NCBI RefSeq assembly: GCF_900089605.1 | Contig: NZ_LT594324.1 | Coordinates: 2,542,001 to 2,606,000, forward strand | Source of the DNA: Micromonospora narathiwatensis | GTDB lineage: Bacteria; Actinomycetota; Actinomycetes; Mycobacteriales; Micromonosporaceae | DNA length: 64,000 nt | Direction of reading: 5' to 3' | Shown: piece after piece, positions 1 to 8,895 of the stretch | Layout: the number at the start of each line of letters is the position of its first letter | Position numbering within the stretch: position 1 is the first letter of the stretch | Made by a program: the position numbers and the translations under genes | Notes under the pieces: model-generated | The model's input: only the letters and a program-made list of their open reading frames with translations | The model's database searches: none | Told to the model about the DNA's origin: nothing

Positions 1-91
1 TCGGACAGGTGGGGTGACAAGGGGCGTGAGCCAGGGGCGGACGAGGGGCCGCTGGGCGAGCGGCGTGGGGGCGTCGGCGAGGGCCGGTTGC

Positions 92-230
92 GGGGACGTC
101 CAGGCCTCGTCGTGTGACCAGGGGGCCAATCTCCGGGATGTGGTGGCCCTCGTTGCACCCCCGAGGGCGCTTTCGGGGATGTTGTGGCTTCCTCGCGCGA
201 GGATTGGCCCCTTTCGGGGATGTTGTATGG
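92..230 (+). repeat. Array of ~41-bp direct repeats, copy A
   Basis: Four imperfect units with the core CGGGGATGTTGTGG recur with their core positions at about 92, 134, 175 and 216, giving spacings of 42, 41 and 41 bp. The sequence between cores is poorly conserved, so the constant element is the 14-18 bp core. The array sits upstream of the secreted-protein gene at 605 and the last two units fall within the large duplicated segment. It is non-coding as far as I can see. A binding-site array or a dispersed repeat family are both possible. Confidence 0.7.
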
Positions 231-604
231 ATCTTGGCGGGCGTTGCCTTGGGCCGTGTGGGTGGTATGCGCCGAGTGTCCGGTTCCCGGGTGGCGGGGT
301 GGCGTCGCGGAGGGAATGGTCGGCGGTCGGCGGGCGTTGTACCGGGCTGCACGGCCGAGGAAGGCCCCCGAACCTGGGGGCTGGTGGCCGCCCGCTGCGA
401 TCGGGGTGGCCCGGGCCCGGAATGTTGGTGGGTCGTCGGTCGTTGTACATGGTCCCGGCGCCGCGAAGAGGCGACCCCCCGTCGCCCCGTGAGTCTGCCG
501 GTCGAAAGACTTTCCCCCCCCTTGTTTGGGCGCCTGACGGTGCTTGCGCATGCCCCGACCCCCCTGTCGGCGTGTGTGCCAAACCCCCGAATGGAGCTTT
601 GGTC

Positions 605-1195
605 ATGAATACGATGCTGCGTAAGAGTGTTCTGGGTGTTGCTGGTCTGGCTTTCGCCGGTGGTGTGTTCGCCGGTCCGATCGCCGCTCACGCCGCCGCC
701 CCGGTGCACGCCGCTCCGGTGGCTGCTGTGCAGGCCGACAAGCCGGCCGTGGACATGGGCAAGTTGATCCCGCACGGTGTGCAGGGTGCCCAGTCGAAGA
801 TCGACCTGAACGGTGAGCAGACCGCGAACGCGAAGGCGATCGTCGCGGCGACGAAGAAGGCCGGCATGCCGGAGCGGGCCGCGGTCATCTCGATCGCGAC
901 GTCGCTTCAGGAGTCGAAGCTGGAGAACCTGGGTCACCTCGGTGACGCGAACGATCACGACTCGCTGGGTCTGTTCCAGCAGCGGCCGTCCTCTGGTTGG
1001 GGTAGCCCGGAGCAGATCACCGACCCCGAGTACGCGACGACCGCGTTCCTGAAGGGGCTGAGGCAGGTTGACGGGTGGCAGGACATGCCGTTGACCAAGG
1101 CCGCGCAGACGGTGCAGGTGTCGGCGTACCCGGACGCCTACGCCCAGTGGGAGCAGCAGGCCGCTGACCTGGTCGCCCAGAACTGGAACAGCTGA
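605..1195 (+). CDS. Secreted lysozyme/SLT-like domain protein, copy A
   Basis: The product is 196 aa. Residues 1-36 form a Sec signal peptide: MLRK, a hydrophobic stretch, then AHAAAPVHA as the likely cleavage area. The mature part holds an SLT/lysozyme-like region with the signature SLQESKL, DSLGLFQQRPS and GWG, typical of the muralytic-like domain found in actinobacterial secreted proteins and at the start of some NlpC/P60 proteins. The Glu in QESK is the likely catalytic acid. No anchor or repeat domain is visible, so it is probably released outside the cell. The ATG at 605 is chosen because the signal peptide begins there; the reading frame stays open far upstream only because of base composition. 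The gene is identical to the one at 9453. The exact substrate is inferred. Confidence 0.85.
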   Translation: MNTMLRKSVLGVAGLAFAGGVFAGPIAAHAAAPVHAAPVAAVQADKPAVDMGKLIPHGVQGAQSKIDLNGEQTANAKAIVAATKKAGMPERAAVISIATSLQESKLENLGHLGDANDHDSLGLFQQRPSSGWGSPEQITDPEYATTAFLKGLRQVDGWQDMPLTKAAQTVQVSAYPDAYAQWEQQAADLVAQNWNS

Positions 1196-1203
1196 CACAA
1201 CAC

Positions 1204-1243
1204 CGCTGGCCGGCACCCCTGAACATGGGGGTGCCGGCCAGCG
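1204..1243 (+). terminator. Terminator hairpin, copy A
   Basis: A perfect 16-bp inverted repeat (1204-1219 with 1228-1243) encloses an 8-nt loop, 8 bp after the stop codon at 1195. There is no T tract, which is usual in this GC range. It may also serve the convergent MFS gene. Confidence 0.8.
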
Positions 1244-1269
1244 GCGTCTCCGGAATCGGAGGTCGACGA

Positions 1270-2745
1270 TCAGGAGGCGGCGTCGGAGCGGGCCGGGGAC
1301 CCAGGACGGGACCGGCGGTGCTCCAGCACGACGTCGACCAGCGCGGCGACGAGCGCCAGCGCGATGATCCCGGCGGCGAGCACCAGCGAATGCCGGAACG
1401 CGGCCGACCAGTTCCCCCGGGTGGCGGCCACTGTCGAGAAGAACAGGGACCCGACCGCCGCGATCCCGGCGGCCGACCCGATCCGCTGACCGGTCTGCAG
1501 CATGCCTGCCCCGCTGCCGGCCTGCGGCACCGGCACCTCGGAGAGGGTCAGCGTCTGGTTCGGCGCGATGACCAGGCCGCTGCCCAGCCCGGCGACCAGG
1601 AACGGCACCGCGGTCAGCAGCGGCACCGACACGTGCGAGGAGCCGCGCAGCACCCACACGGTCGCGGCGAGGCCGACCACCACCACCAGCAGGCCGACGC
1701 CGACCAGCGGCCGGCCGTACCGGTTGACCACCCGGCCGCCCACGGCGGCCGCCACCGCCGAGCCGAGGGCGAACGGGGTGATGGCCAGACCGGCGGCGAG
1801 GGCGCTGTAACCGAGCCCGATCTGCAGGTAAATGGTGAAGATGAAAAAGATCGCGGTGAATCCGGCGAAGTAGAGCAGACCGATCAGCGTGCCCAGGCTG
1901 TACGAGCGCAGCCCGAACAGCCGTAGGTCGAACAAGGGCTGTTGGCGGCGCGCGTACCGCCGCTCCCACAGGCCGAACGCGATCAGGAAGACCAACCCGG
2001 CCGGGATGAGCAACCACTTCGTCCCGCCGTGCCACTGCTGTTGCTGCACCAGCGGGAGCAGCACCAGGGTCACCCCGACGCCGAGCAGCACCACGCCGAG
2101 CGGGTCGAGCCGGTGCCGGTCGGGTACGCCGGTGGGTCGGGCCGGCATCAGCCGCCAGCCCAGGAGTACGGCGACGATGCCGACCGGCACGTTCACGAAG
2201 AACACGAACCGCCAGCCGTGCTGCTCGCCACCGAGCTGGATGAGCAGCCCGCCGAGCAGCGGGCCGACCGCGGTGGAGATGCCGATCGTGGCGCCGAGCA
2301 GCCCGAACGCCCTACCCCGTTCGGCGCCCCGGAACAGCTGCTGGATCATGCCGCTCACCTGCGGGTTGATCACCCCGGCGGCGGCGCCCTGGACGAGTCG
2401 GGCGATGATCAGCCACAGCGGCGATCCGGCCAGCCCGGCCACGGCGCTGGTCAGCGTGAACAGGATCAGCCCGGCCACGAACGCGGTACGCCGGCCGCGC
2501 GCGTCGCCGAAACGTCCGGCCGGCACCAGGATCAGGCCGAAGGTGAGCGCGTACCCGGACAGCACCCACTGCAGGTCGCTCGGCGTCGCGTTCAGGGCCC
2601 GGTCGATCGAGGGTACGGCCACGTTGACGATGCTGACGTCCAGCAGCGTCATGAACGCGGCGACCAGGCCGACGCCGAGCGCCCGCCAGCGGCGCCGGTC
2701 GCCGTATCCGGCGGTGTCCGCCGGTGCCGACCGGTCCGTGCTCAT
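1270..2745 (-). CDS. MFS drug exporter, DHA2 (14-TM) family
   Basis: The 491-aa protein has about 14 predicted membrane segments, the size and topology of the EmrB/QacA (DHA2) drug:H+ antiporters. Family marks are visible: the TM1 motif LLDVSIVNVAVPSI, the cytoplasmic loop-2/3 motif GRFGDARGRR (motif A) and the motif-C-like GATIGISTAVGPLLGG in TM5. It should export small hydrophobic toxic compounds from the cytoplasm using the proton gradient. The start ATG is at 2745. There is no regulator gene directly next to it; the small winged-helix-like gene at 2817-3053 lies upstream on the same strand and could be linked. The substrate cannot be told. Confidence 0.9.
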   Translation of the reverse strand: MSTDRSAPADTAGYGDRRRWRALGVGLVAAFMTLLDVSIVNVAVPSIDRALNATPSDLQWVLSGYALTFGLILVPAGRFGDARGRRTAFVAGLILFTLTSAVAGLAGSPLWLIIARLVQGAAAGVINPQVSGMIQQLFRGAERGRAFGLLGATIGISTAVGPLLGGLLIQLGGEQHGWRFVFFVNVPVGIVAVLLGWRLMPARPTGVPDRHRLDPLGVVLLGVGVTLVLLPLVQQQQWHGGTKWLLIPAGLVFLIAFGLWERRYARRQQPLFDLRLFGLRSYSLGTLIGLLYFAGFTAIFFIFTIYLQIGLGYSALAAGLAITPFALGSAVAAAVGGRVVNRYGRPLVGVGLLVVVVGLAATVWVLRGSSHVSVPLLTAVPFLVAGLGSGLVIAPNQTLTLSEVPVPQAGSGAGMLQTGQRIGSAAGIAAVGSLFFSTVAATRGNWSAAFRHSLVLAAGIIALALVAALVDVVLEHRRSRPGSPARSDAAS

Positions 2746-2816
2746 CGCGCCCCCTGAAGGCCGTCGCTCACGTCTGCCCGATCGCTACCGGACCATCGTG
2801 GGGCAAGCGGCGCGGG

Positions 2817-3053
2817 TCACGCCATCTGGCGCGCGCACCACCGTGGCCCGAAGTCGAGACCCGCCATCGGGGAGTCCTCCCGGTGCAGCAGGCCCCGCTC
2901 GGTGAGCAGGTGCAACGGCTCGCGCAGCTCCTCCTCGGTCATCCCGGCCTCCTCGGCGATCAGGCCGGGATAGGGTACGTGCCCCCGGGCCTCCAGCGCA
3001 GTCACCGCCTGGTACACCCGTTGCTCGATGTCGGACAGCTGTACCTGCTGCAT
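2817..3053 (-). CDS. Small winged-helix-like protein
   Basis: The product is 78 aa. The order LSDIEQRVYQAVTAL, LIAEEAGMTEEELREPLHLLTERGLL is the helix-turn-helix plus start of wing seen in small winged-helix DNA-binding proteins: a helix, AEEAG-MT turn, recognition helix and a following strand. The C-terminus holds LDFGPRWCARQM. No second domain is present. It lies 71 bp upstream of the MFS gene on the same strand, so a local regulatory role is possible but unproven. The start ATG at 3053 is preceded by GAGGGAACG, a fair Shine-Dalgarno. Confidence 0.65.
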   Translation of the reverse strand: MQQVQLSDIEQRVYQAVTALEARGHVPYPGLIAEEAGMTEEELREPLHLLTERGLLHREDSPMAGLDFGPRWCARQMA

Positions 3054-3189
3054 CGTTCCCTCCTCGGCGTGTCCCGCCCGACCGGCGGGTGGTCTGCGCC
3101 CGGCGGTTACCCCGAGGACCCCCGATGATGCCCACCCGAACGGGGGGTGCGACCGGGCGCGTGTCGGGTGTCGTCGGCCGCTCGTGCCC

Positions 3190-3195
3190 TAGGCT
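3190..3195 (+). promoter_or_regulatory. -10 element of a leaderless promoter
   Basis: TAGGCT lies exactly 6 nt before the GTG start at 3202, so transcription should begin at the start codon. No ribosome-binding site precedes this gene. The same TANNNT-N6/7-start arrangement recurs at several genes in the window. Confidence 0.6.
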
Positions 3196-3201
3196 GCACC
3201 G

Positions 3202-4362
3202 GTGATCATCTGGGATCTGGTCATCGTCGGTGCCGGCCCCGCCGGACTCTCCGCCGCGCACGCCGCGGCCCGGGCCGGCGTACGCACGCTGGTGCTCGAA
3301 CGTGCCACCCACCCCCGCTACAAGACCTGCGGCGGCGGGCTGATCGGCACGTCGCTGGCCGAGGTCGCCGAGCGGATCGACGTGCCGGTCCACGACCGGG
3401 TCGACCGGGTCACGTTCACCCGGGACGGGCGACGTGGCTTCACCCGCCGGCACCCTGAGCCGCTGGTGAGCATGATCCGCCGCGAGGAGTTCGACCACCG
3501 GCTGCGCTCCGCCGCGGTCGCCGCCGGGGCCGAGGTCCGCGAGGGCGTCGCGGTCCGCGCCGTCGAGCAGGATCCCGACGAGGTACGCCTGCGGCTGGCC
3601 GACGGCGACACCGTACGCGCCCGCGCGGTCATCGGCGCGGACGGCTCCTCCGGGGCCACCGCCCGGCACGTCGGGGTGGCCCACCGCCAGGTCGACCTGG
3701 GGCTGGAGGTGGAACTGCCCGTCCCACCCGCCGAGCAGGAGCGCTGGCGGGGGCGGCTGCTCCTCGACTGGGGGCCGGTGCCCGGGTCGTACGCCTGGGT
3801 CTTTCCCAAGGGTGACCGGCTCACCGTCGGTGTCATCTCCGCTCGGGGCGAGGGGGAGCGGACCCGGGCCTACCTGCGCGACTTCTTGGCGCGGCTCGGC
3901 CTGTCCGAGCTGACCCCGGAACACGACTCGGGCCACCTGACCCGGTGCCGGACGGAGGACTCGCCGCTGCGCCGCGGCCGGGTGCTGGTCGCCGGTGACG
4001 CGGCCGGCCTGCTGGAACCGTGGAGCCGGGAGGGGATCAGCTTCGCCCTGCGTTCGGGCCGGCTGGCCGGCGAGGCGGTGGCCGGCGGCGATCCGGGGGC
4101 CTACGAGCGCGAGGTGAACCGGCGGCTGGTGCCCGAGATGCGGGCCGGGCGCCGGCTGCTGGAGATCTTCGAACGACGGCCCGATGTGTTCCACGCGCTG
4201 CTGGCCACCCCGCCCGGCTGGCGGATGTTCGCCCGGTTCTGCCAGGGCCGGGCGAGCTTCGACCAGGTCCTGACCCGCCGCCCGGTCCGGGCCGGCCTGG
4301 CCCTGCTGGAGCGGCTGCCGGCCCGTCCGGTGAGGTCGGAGTCGCGGTCGGTCAGGGCATGA
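3202..4362 (+). CDS. Geranylgeranyl reductase family FAD-dependent oxidoreductase
   Basis: The product is 386 aa. The N-terminus carries the Rossmann FAD-binding motif GAGPAGLSAA followed by an acidic residue ending strand 2 (LVLERA), then the family mark RYKTCGGGL. GADGSSG in the middle and VAGDAAGLLEPWSREGISFAL near residue 265-285 are the other FAD-contact motifs of the PHBH/ChlP group. Relatives reduce isoprenoid double bonds of quinones or lipids in a membrane-associated manner; the substrate here cannot be told. The GTG start at 3202 is supported by an upstream leaderless promoter. Its 3' end overlaps the convergent alcohol dehydrogenase by 11 bp. Confidence 0.88.
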   Translation: MIIWDLVIVGAGPAGLSAAHAAARAGVRTLVLERATHPRYKTCGGGLIGTSLAEVAERIDVPVHDRVDRVTFTRDGRRGFTRRHPEPLVSMIRREEFDHRLRSAAVAAGAEVREGVAVRAVEQDPDEVRLRLADGDTVRARAVIGADGSSGATARHVGVAHRQVDLGLEVELPVPPAEQERWRGRLLLDWGPVPGSYAWVFPKGDRLTVGVISARGEGERTRAYLRDFLARLGLSELTPEHDSGHLTRCRTEDSPLRRGRVLVAGDAAGLLEPWSREGISFALRSGRLAGEAVAGGDPGAYEREVNRRLVPEMRAGRRLLEIFERRPDVFHALLATPPGWRMFARFCQGRASFDQVLTRRPVRAGLALLERLPARPVRSESRSVRA

Positions 4363-5386
4363 TCACCGCCCGTCCGTGAATCTCGCCCCGGCGCAGCGCC
4401 TCGTACGCCTCCGACGCCCGGTCGAGGGGGAACGTCTGCACGTCGGCGTGCAACTGGCCGGCCCGACCCAGGGCGATCACCTCCTGCAGCTCGGCGCGGG
4501 TACCCCAGAACGGCACCACGACGCTGGTCTCCAGCGGCACGGTCGGTGGCTCGTCGGCGACCGGCCGGACCGGGAGCGTGCCCCCGGCGAGGCCGACCAG
4601 CAGCAACTGGCCGCCGGTGGCGACCACCTGCCGGGCGGTGGTCAGGGTGGGGTCGGCGCCCACGAAGTCGAGCACCACGTCCGCCCCGTCCGGCGGTGGG
4701 CCCACCAGTGTCCGGATCTGCTCCACGGCGTCCGGCCCGGCCCGCACCACCTCGTGCGCGCCCAGCCGGCTGGCCAGGTCCAGTGCCGCCACGCTGGTGT
4801 CCACGGCGATGATCCGTACCGCCGTGGTGGCCACCAGGATCTGCACCGCCATGTGGCCCAGCCCGCCGATCCCGATCACCACGCAGGTGGTGCCCGGGCG
4901 CAGCCTCGGCCGCGCCAGCTCGATGGCGTGGTACGGCGTGAGCCCCGCGTCGGTAAGCGGCGCCGCCTGGCTCAGGTCCAGGTCCCCGACGTGCAGCAGC
5001 CGGGACGCGGGCACCACCACGTACTCGGCCAGCCCGCCGTCACGGCTCAGCCCGACGCCGCCCACCGGCACGACCCGGCACTGGTCCTCCAGCCCACGCA
5101 GGCAGGCGCGGCAGTGGCCGCATCCGATGATCCCGTAGACCGCGGTCCGATCCCCGGGGGACCAGCCGGAGACCCCGGCCCCGACCTGGTCGACGGTGCC
5201 GGCGACCTCGTGACCGAGCGTCATCGGGGTGGGGAACATCCCCGCCGGTGCGTCGAGGATGTGCAGGTCGGAGTGGCAGGCGCCGACCGCGCCGACGCGC
5301 AGCAGCACCTCGCCCGGCCCGGCCGTCGGGACGGGCACCTCCGTCTGCTCCAGCACTCCGGGGGCGGTCATCCGCACCGCGCGCAT
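4352..5386 (-). CDS. Zinc-dependent alcohol dehydrogenase
   Basis: The product is 344 aa, normal for the medium-chain dehydrogenase family. The catalytic zinc ligands are Cys in GACHSD (about residue 37) and His-Glu in LGHEVAG. The structural zinc loop CGHCRACLRGLEDQC is complete. The nucleotide fold motif GIGGLGHMAVQ follows, with IIAVDTS placing an Asp at the ribose position, which favours NAD+. It should oxidise an alcohol or reduce an aldehyde in the cytoplasm; the substrate is unknown. The start ATG at 5386 has GGAGGACGACG upstream. The gene ends inside the tail of the convergent flavoprotein gene. Confidence 0.92.
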   Translation of the reverse strand: MRAVRMTAPGVLEQTEVPVPTAGPGEVLLRVGAVGACHSDLHILDAPAGMFPTPMTLGHEVAGTVDQVGAGVSGWSPGDRTAVYGIIGCGHCRACLRGLEDQCRVVPVGGVGLSRDGGLAEYVVVPASRLLHVGDLDLSQAAPLTDAGLTPYHAIELARPRLRPGTTCVVIGIGGLGHMAVQILVATTAVRIIAVDTSVAALDLASRLGAHEVVRAGPDAVEQIRTLVGPPPDGADVVLDFVGADPTLTTARQVVATGGQLLLVGLAGGTLPVRPVADEPPTVPLETSVVVPFWGTRAELQEVIALGRAGQLHADVQTFPLDRASEAYEALRRGEIHGRAVIMP

Positions 5387-5484
5387 CGTCGTCCTCCACC
5401 TCGTCGCCGACGGGCCGTCGCGGCGGCTTACCCGTGCCGTCCCGGTTGATGCGGGCGGTGGTGGGCCGGGCGCACAATGCGGTC

Positions 5485-5673
5485 ATGAGCGAGCCGAACG
5501 AGTCGTTCACCGACGAGGAGTACGCGTTCCTTCGGCACGTACGCTTCGGCGAACTGCCGCCCGGGGTGCGTCCCGAGGACCGGGTGGAGTTGACGGAGAC
5601 GGACGCCCGGCGGGACCGTCCGGAGCCGGCCGGCGGCCCCGAGGCGTGGGCACTGCGGAACAGCCCGGGCTGA
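5485..5673 (+). CDS. Small acidic hypothetical protein
   Basis: The product is 62 aa and hydrophilic (SEPNESFTDEEYAFLRHVRFG, then an acidic stretch rich in E, D and R). It has no membrane segment and no domain I recognise. CACAAT lies 6 nt before the ATG at 5485 and no Shine-Dalgarno is visible, matching the leaderless pattern. It stands alone between two minus-strand genes. Confidence 0.6.
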   Translation: MSEPNESFTDEEYAFLRHVRFGELPPGVRPEDRVELTETDARRDRPEPAGGPEAWALRNSPG

Positions 5674-5733
5674 GCCCGGAAACGGCCGACGGGCCGCGGG
5701 TGGCACACCCGCGACCCGTCGGACCGGTACGGA

Positions 5734-7533
5734 TCAGAAGACCGGCACGCCCTCGCGGACCAGCTTCCAGTTCGGCACGAAGAAGTCGGCCGGGTTGATG
5801 GCGCCCTTGGCCTGCGCCCAGTCGATGAGCAGCTGGCGGATCTCCTGCTGCGCGTTGTAGACCTGGGTCTTCACGACGCCGGGGAAGTTGCCGCCACCGC
5901 TGCGCCGGTAGTTGTTGACCGCGACCACGAACTGGGCGTCCGCGGCGACCGGGGTGTCGGTGCCCGGCATGACCAGACGGGTGATCCGCTGGCCGACCGG
6001 CTTCGAGATGTCGATGTCGTAGTCGACACCCGAAAGCGTGTCGTAGTTGTAGTCCGGCACGCTCGAGTCGCTGATGTTGGCCGGGTTGACGGCCGCGCCC
6101 ACCGCAAGCGTGCGGAAGTACTTCGCCGAGTACTCCAGGTACGCCTTCACCTCGGCGCCGGTCATGACGACCGCCTCGAGGGTGTTGTCGTACACGTAGA
6201 GGCCCGCGACGTCGCGGATCCGTACGTCCCCGGCGGGGAACACCGCGGTACGGCTGAACGGCGCCGCGATCGACAGCACCGGCAGGCTCCCGTACGCGGT
6301 GCCGGCGAGCGCCGCGGCCACCACGTCGGTCTGGACCTTGTTGATGAAGTCCAGGATCGGGGTGTCCTTGTACCGCGACTCGGCGGCCGACAGCTCCACG
6401 GTGCACTGCCCGACGACCTTGTTGACGTAGTCGACCGTCTTGGTGTGCTGGCCGCGCACGGCCGCGAGCACCGCCGGGTCCTCGACCACGGTGTTGGTGT
6501 TCAGCATGGTGGCCCGCTTGTCGACCACCTTCCAGCTGCCCTTCTCCCGGATCAGGGTGAAGTCCATCCGGGTCAGCCGCTGGCCCCACCTCGACGGCTC
6601 CGAGGTCAGCACCCGCTCGCCGGTCTTGGTGTTGGTGACGAACTTCTCCGCGATCTCGCTGTGGGCGTGACCGAAGAGGATCGCGTCGATGCCCGGCACC
6701 TGCTGGGCGATCAGTGCGACCGGGTTCTCGTTCGGCAGCTCCGGACCGTAGCTGGAGGTGCCGCTGTCGCCGCCGTGGGCGGAGATGATGACCAGGTCGG
6801 CGCCGCGGTCCCGCATGATCGGCACCCACTTCGCGGCGGTCGCGATCATGTCGGCGAAGATCAGCTTGCCCTCGACGTTGTCCTTGTCCCAGATGGCGAC
6901 GCCGGGATTGGTCAGGCCGAGGATGCCGACGTTCAGCGCCGGCGCGCCGTGCCCGCCGAGGTTGACCGGCTTGATCACGTACGGCAGGTAGGCCGGCTTG
7001 CCGGTCTTCTCGTTGATCGCGTTGGCGGCGAGGGCCGGGAAGCCGAGCTGCTCGATCCACTTGGCCAGCAGCGGCAGGCCGTAGTTGAACTCGTGGTTGC
7101 CCAGCGTGACGGCGTCGTAGTTCAGCACGTTCATCGCGTTGGCCATCGGGTGCGTCGCACCGGTGACGGTGATCGGCTCCTGCTTGGCGTAGTACGTCGC
7201 CAGCGGGGTGCCCTGGATGGTGTCGCCGGCGTCGAGCACCATGGTCGCCTTGCCCGTGCGCTCGGCGCGGATCTGGTTGACCAGGGTGGCCAGCTTCGCG
7301 ACGCCGACGTCGTTGTGCTGGCTGTCGTCGTACTCGGCGTCCTTGTAGTAGTCCCAGTTGTAGACGTTGCCGTGGGTGTCCGAGGTGCCGAGGACGGTCA
7401 GGTCCCAGATCTTGGGGGCGTTGCCCTTCGCCTCGCCCGCCTGCGCGGGGGAGCCGGCGAGCAGGGGAGCGGTCGCGGCGGCCGCCGCGACGGCCAACAC
7501 CTGACGGCGCGAGGCGCCGGAGGAGGAGGTCAT
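5734..7533 (-). CDS. Tat-exported bifunctional metallophosphatase/5'-nucleotidase
   Basis: The product is 599 aa from the ATG at 7533, which has GGAAAGG upstream. The N-terminus is a twin-arginine signal (ASRRQVLAVAAAA, cleavage near SPAQAGEA). The calcineurin-like metallophosphoesterase core shows every metal motif in order: GTSDTHGN, DAGDTIQGT, GNHEFNYG, SAHGGDS and FGHAHSE. A C-terminal 5'-nucleotidase substrate-binding domain follows from about residue 340 (SRTAVFPAGDVRIRDV, YVYDNTL). The enzyme acts outside the membrane on nucleotides or 2',3'-cyclic nucleotides to salvage phosphate and nucleosides. No phosphate-regulation box was recognised. No partner gene is adjacent. Confidence 0.92.
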   Translation of the reverse strand: MTSSSGASRRQVLAVAAAAATAPLLAGSPAQAGEAKGNAPKIWDLTVLGTSDTHGNVYNWDYYKDAEYDDSQHNDVGVAKLATLVNQIRAERTGKATMVLDAGDTIQGTPLATYYAKQEPITVTGATHPMANAMNVLNYDAVTLGNHEFNYGLPLLAKWIEQLGFPALAANAINEKTGKPAYLPYVIKPVNLGGHGAPALNVGILGLTNPGVAIWDKDNVEGKLIFADMIATAAKWVPIMRDRGADLVIISAHGGDSGTSSYGPELPNENPVALIAQQVPGIDAILFGHAHSEIAEKFVTNTKTGERVLTSEPSRWGQRLTRMDFTLIREKGSWKVVDKRATMLNTNTVVEDPAVLAAVRGQHTKTVDYVNKVVGQCTVELSAAESRYKDTPILDFINKVQTDVVAAALAGTAYGSLPVLSIAAPFSRTAVFPAGDVRIRDVAGLYVYDNTLEAVVMTGAEVKAYLEYSAKYFRTLAVGAAVNPANISDSSVPDYNYDTLSGVDYDIDISKPVGQRITRLVMPGTDTPVAADAQFVVAVNNYRRSGGGNFPGVVKTQVYNAQQEIRQLLIDWAQAKGAINPADFFVPNWKLVREGVPVF

Positions 7534-7735
7534 GAGGTGCCTTTCCAATGGGGGTGAAGCGCCTCCTAGGCGCCGTTGCGCACCATAACCACCTCCTGTC
7601 ACGGGCGCCACATCGCCCCGAGGTGTTTCACCTCAGCAGCCGTTTCGGCCGTCTACGTGTAACACGGCGGTCACCCCGCAGTCGTTTCCGCACCCGGGCA
7701 GCGGAACGGAGCGGCGGGACGGAGCGGCCGCCGGA

Positions 7736-8389
7736 TCAACGGGGCCAGACGGCCATCCGGCGTCGGACCTCGGCGACCTGATCCGCGTCCAGCCCGTAAC
7801 GGGCGAAGCGTCGGTCGGGCAGCTGGTCCAGGTAGCGCCCCGCCGCCCGAACGTCCGCCCCGTCCAGCGCCGGATCCACCTGGCGGGCCAGCGCCAGCAA
7901 CTCCGTCACCTCGTACCGGCCGAGCGCGGCGGAGACGTCGATGTAGTCGCGTACCTCCCGCCGGTTGACCAGCGCGGCGGTCTTGTTGGCGATCAGGTCG
8001 CGGACGTCCATCACCGGGCCCAGGTCCATCACCACCGGGCTGCGGTACCGGTCGAGCCGGGCCAGGCTGAGCCGGATCTGCCGGCCGTCCCGGCTCACCA
8101 CGAAGTCCCGGAGGTCCCGGTCGAAGCCGTCGAACAGCTCCGCCAGCTCGCTGCCCGGGTCCGCGTCGACCACCGCGTACCCGGCCAGCTCCAGCGCGGC
8201 CCGCACCTCGGCCGCCGCCGCGGCGGCAGCGCCCTCTACGTCGGCGAAGAGGTCGACGTCCTCGGTCGGCCGCGTCACCAGGCCGTGCGCCGCCCAGGCC
8301 ACCCCGCCGCCGAGCACGAACCGGTGCGGGCCGGCGGCGGCCAGGGCCACCCGGGCCACGTCCCGGTAGAAGTCGTGCAGATGGCTCAC
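7736..8389 (-). CDS. AbiEii/AbiGii-type nucleotidyltransferase
   Basis: The product is 217 aa. It has the minimal nucleotidyltransferase signature: FVLGGGVAWAAHG, then RPTEDVDLF with the metal-binding DxD pair, and later a conserved Asp-rich segment (VVMDLGPVMDVRDLIANKTAAL). Relatives include AbiEii and MenT-type toxins as well as housekeeping nucleotidyltransferases. The GTG start at 8389 overlaps the upstream gene's stop by four bases (GTGA), so the two are translationally coupled. A toxin role is only inferred from family and pairing. Confidence 0.75.
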   Translation of the reverse strand: MSHLHDFYRDVARVALAAAGPHRFVLGGGVAWAAHGLVTRPTEDVDLFADVEGAAAAAAAEVRAALELAGYAVVDADPGSELAELFDGFDRDLRDFVVSRDGRQIRLSLARLDRYRSPVVMDLGPVMDVRDLIANKTAALVNRREVRDYIDVSAALGRYEVTELLALARQVDPALDGADVRAAGRYLDQLPDRRFARYGLDADQVAEVRRRMAVWPR

Positions 8390-8712
8390 GCGGTACGCAG
8401 GCCCCGGTGCCGGCTCTCCCACGCCAGGCGTACGCCCCGTGGCAGGTTCAGCCGCCGCCACACCCGCCGCAGCGTCCGCCCGTCGATCAGATCGCGCAGA
8501 TCGTCGATCCGGTTGGTCTCCCGCAGCACGTTCTCGTACATCCAGAGCAGGTCGTCCGGGTCGTCGAGGTCGAAGGCGCGTTCGCTGCTCCACATCAGGC
8601 GTACCGGCAGCTCGACGATGCCCCGGGTGGGGCCGGTGAGCTCGGCCAGGGTACGGGCCACCACGGCGGGACGCCCGGGGCGGGCGAGGTACGCGCTGGC
8701 GGTGGCGGACAT
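8386..8712 (-). CDS. Conserved hypothetical partner of the nucleotidyltransferase
   Basis: The product is 108 aa with no signal or membrane segment. It contains the acidic stretch FDLDDPDDLLWMYENVL and a basic C-terminus (RRVWRRLNLPRGVR). It does not look like the winged-helix AbiEi antitoxin. Its stop overlaps the GTG start of the nucleotidyltransferase, so the pair forms one operon. TACCCT lies 6 nt before the ATG at 8712, a leaderless promoter. An accessory or antitoxin role is plausible, not shown. Confidence 0.65.
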   Translation of the reverse strand: MSATASAYLARPGRPAVVARTLAELTGPTRGIVELPVRLMWSSERAFDLDDPDDLLWMYENVLRETNRIDDLRDLIDGRTLRRVWRRLNLPRGVRLAWESRHRGLRTA

Positions 8713-8895
8713 GTTGTCAGGGTAACCCGTGGTACGTCCCTTGCGGCCCGCCGCATCCGTGAGCGGTTCGTGGTTCCCGGCGCGGGCGGGTGTTGGGCGG
8801 GGCGCAGGGGCGTGCGCGAGGGTGTGGGCGAGGGGCCTGGGCGCGAGGGCCCGCGGGGCGAGGACCGCAGGTCGAGAGTGCCTGAACGAGGGGCT

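Larger units (their letters stand above)
168..1244 (+). repeat. Long direct repeat, copy A (1,077 bp)
   Basis: This segment is repeated at 9016-10092 with a constant offset of 8,848 bp. Only one mismatch was noticed (GGATTGG here, GGATAGG in the other copy, near position 205). It contains part of the 41-bp repeat array, about 375 bp of leader, the whole secreted-protein gene and its terminator. Identity ends abruptly just after the terminator. The noncoding part is as well conserved as the gene, which implies very recent duplication or gene conversion. Confidence 0.95.

Noticed and set aside
14..604. Open reading frames upstream of and in frame with the secreted protein gene
   Set aside because: The signal peptide begins at 605; the upstream translation is Gly/Arg/Trp-rich low complexity, and the other copy has a different upstream reading.
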